The notes under the pieces are model-generated. The model searched no databases. It was not told where the DNA came from and saw only the letters and a program-made list of their open reading frames with translations. The position numbers and the translations under genes were made by a program. A stretch of 64,000 nucleotides of DNA from Pelagibius litoralis (GTDB lineage: Bacteria; Pseudomonadota; Alphaproteobacteria; Kiloniellales; Kiloniellaceae). How positions within the stretch are numbered: the stretch's first letter is position 1; every line of letters begins with the position of its first letter. Positions 63,201-64,000 of this stretch are shown here, one piece after another. Where the stretch lies: assembly GCF_011683915.1 (NCBI RefSeq), contig NZ_JAAQPH010000013.1:62001-126000 (forward strand), in the 5' to 3' direction.

Positions 63201-64000
63201 GAACCGTATCAGCGACATCAGGTCGGACAAGGCGCTGGAGCGCATTGTGGTCAACCGAAATCCGCGACGTTTCGCCCTCGGCATATCGAGTGCATATTTT
63301 CTGGAGCAGTTCCTGCCGCACGGGCAGAGGTAGTCTCGACGGATCACCTCCCTCAAACAGGATTTCGGGCCAATTCTTCACGATCCGACGCATGATCCGA
63401 TCATCCATGAGGGCTAACCAGGCAAGGATCGGCCTTAGCTTGGGAACTACAACATCGATCCCATATTGGTTGACAAAGAATAACCCCTCGATAGCTGTTC
63501 GGGAGTTCCCGTCCCGAAGTATATCTTCGAACCATCGCGCCGCCAGGTATTCGAGAGTGTCGCGATGATGAAATCGAACAAAGCCATAGGTCTCGGGCTC
63601 GAAGACTGGTCTGGCCAAAAGTGCCAAACACTCGGACGATGTCCAATCGGTCTGGACGGTCTCGATCTTGACTCCGTTGTTCGGGTTCTTGCTGTCGGGA
63701 ACGAATATTCTTGCTTGACGCATCATACTGACGGCAGCCGCTAACCGCTTAGCACCCGCCAGAGCCTTCTCTCTGGACAATGGATCAACTTGGGCTCGAT
63801 TCGGATCAGCCTCGGTAAGCTTCCGTGCCACATTCGCTTCAACAAGCTCGAAGCGGCTCCCCAACCGACCGTTGGCTCGCCAAAACTCGATGATGTCTTC
63901 TAAGTCTTTCGGTCGGTTCGCAAGGCTGAAGACATCTTCACGTTCGATCTCTTGCACGAGATTATCAGCGTCGCCCACACCGTGCGCCATCGCGAAGGTA
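60292..64000 (-). CDS. Very large STAND/NACHT-type protein with C-terminal PD-(D/E)XK-like nuclease (partial, runs off right edge)
   Basis: At least 1235 residues are visible and the frame is still open at the right edge; an ATG at 63990 is probably internal. The first visible part has RPKDLEDIIEFWRANGRLGS and, about 95 residues later, FVRFHHRDTLEYLAARWFED, both typical of the helical region behind a NACHT-like NTPase. Then comes a long helical region, probably HEAT-like, with no clear catalytic motif. Near the end (numbering from 63990) are RTDIRF (D1103), VPVELKIAD (E1118, K1120) and ENQLCGDYLRD, which form the PD-(D/E)XK core with a QxxxY motif. The layout suggests an antiphage sensor with a DNA-cutting output. 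It lies on the tRNA-Gln island. The nucleotide-binding domain itself is outside the window, so the STAND call is inferred. Confidence 0.65.
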   Translation of the reverse strand, partial: TFAMAHGVGDADNLVQEIEREDVFSLANRPKDLEDIIEFWRANGRLGSRFELVEANVARKLTEADPNRAQVDPLSREKALAGAKRLAAAVSMMRQARIFVPDSKNPNNGVKIETVQTDWTSSECLALLARPVFEPETYGFVRFHHRDTLEYLAARWFEDILRDGNSRTAIEGLFFVNQYGIDVVVPKLRPILAWLALMDDRIMRRIVKNWPEILFEGGDPSRLPLPVRQELLQKICTRYAEGETSRISVDHNALQRLVRPDVADTVRELHVRYAHGPEIRSLLLRSIELGPLKELSDIAASDAQDTSADRYTRLAAIRALVATGSLEEVTSACAAIGSDGSLTERSRLSDYIDVFGPKNISPSKLVDLMKGAERPSRHRSDGLNQSIKSYLKSCSIENAEYLIVETANLLQEEPFVEHRHFEISRENSWMLGSAASGCERLVRARHPSALESPSLTIISLTALSHHYGERDNETYFGELVPAWLDLNDALFWYDVEDCRRLTDKKKGERLVDWWRAQIFRDYWRFKQDDFERVLSWIGVKPFLDDRLVALTLAFRLYIQARRPRAWRGRMKSAVAGERELEVRLQSLLIPSPQTEEQKKWKRSEAAYSRRFKKRDEAIAENHATWKGTIPGLINKINDREPPPDGTYWRVQGYLFERMRELGGDSGKWAQTNWRDLADEYGQDAAEAMRDGLMAKWRRFEPEIASEVGQTSNSTLLSEVFSLSGLEIEAAEVADWPVALSKADAQHAARYLFSELNGFPSWFRRLYDRFPEICLEIVSREIEWDFFKNPSQDRAHYVLSDVAWHAQWLADAIAPVLLKFLSKDEPRCTSNLYNALLLIFAADAASDNQIAELCAGKVTAHVTIKHAPIWLAAWVSVRPAVAIAQLRSYLEALAKADAVYAAMAFVSALYGSRSERGIGARENHKSAPYLKELYLLMHNYIRRDEDIERAGQGVYSPTIRDDAQDARNRIFSDLLAIPGKESFDALIEIATKLGQGESEVWMRSYAMKRAESDAQGKPWDAARFAEFAEHLECQPTTHRQLFDLAVSRLQELKHDYEDSDTSPAAVVIRTKDEVELRNYIANELRKISKGRYSIAQEEELPDTKRTDIRFHAAGIPGAVPVELKIADNGWSGSKLFERLENQLCGDYLRDVHSSNGVYLLVYGGKQKTWQHPNSGLSLTFDELVEELRLKAGELIEKHSGIENVAIIGIDLTKRGAGNKRRTPKSGNGSHSMTTLD

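Overview
The window is chromosomal DNA of a GC-rich alphaproteobacterium, most likely a member of the Rhodospirillales in the broad sense. The grounds are the gene order and several families typical of alphaproteobacteria: a DUF2066 protein divergent from purM, a 40-residue aa3-oxidase subunit IV, DUF1127, DUF2794, DUF2937, a PAS_5 protein, and rlmE next to ppx. The species cannot be named from the sequence alone.

Positions 1-43000 are dense housekeeping core. In order they hold purine synthesis (purM, purN), ndk, an ABC-F ATPase, a DMT transporter, a LysR/DUF1127 pair, holC-pepA, and an outer-membrane block (lptF-lptG-lptD-surA-pdxA-rsmA). A minus-strand block follows: gmk, yicC, mltG, fabF, acpP, fabG, fabD, with an SDR gene on the other strand. 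The ribosomal operon rpsF-rpsR-rplI leads into dnaB, alr, mlaE, mlaF, radA, cvpA and purF, then DUF2937 and SDR genes. On the minus strand are a hydrolase, then der, bamB and a YfgM-like gene in the order known from E. coli. Thioredoxin-like, lipoprotein, DUF2794 and PilZ genes complete this part. Many neighbours overlap by 1-26 bases.

Positions 43012-46410 are an AT-rich islet lodged at the 3' end of guaA. The last 18 bases of guaA are repeated just after the PilZ gene. A third, divergent 68-base copy of the guaA 3' end lies inside the islet at 45168-45235, so there are three tandem attachment-site-like copies. The cargo is a truncated and frameshifted methyltransferase, a 39-residue basic protein, a zinc-finger C-methyltransferase and a second methyltransferase. 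No integrase is present.

Positions 46411-54311 return to core: guaA, a GNAT gene, rsmB, guaB, a host-attachment-family protein, rlmE, ppx and tRNA-Gln(CUG). From the tRNA to the right edge is a second island. It carries a tyrosine recombinase, an IS6-type element, a divergent Lrp/MFS pair with a palindromic operator, and fossil fragments of two NTPase genes. It ends with a very large STAND/NACHT-type protein that runs off the right edge and has a C-terminal PD-(D/E)XK-like nuclease domain, followed by a 49-residue reading frame. This looks like a defence-type accessory locus.

The two accessory stretches hold the most interesting material: the stacked guaA-site islet with its methyltransferase cassette, and the STAND-nuclease gene beside decayed NTPase fragments.
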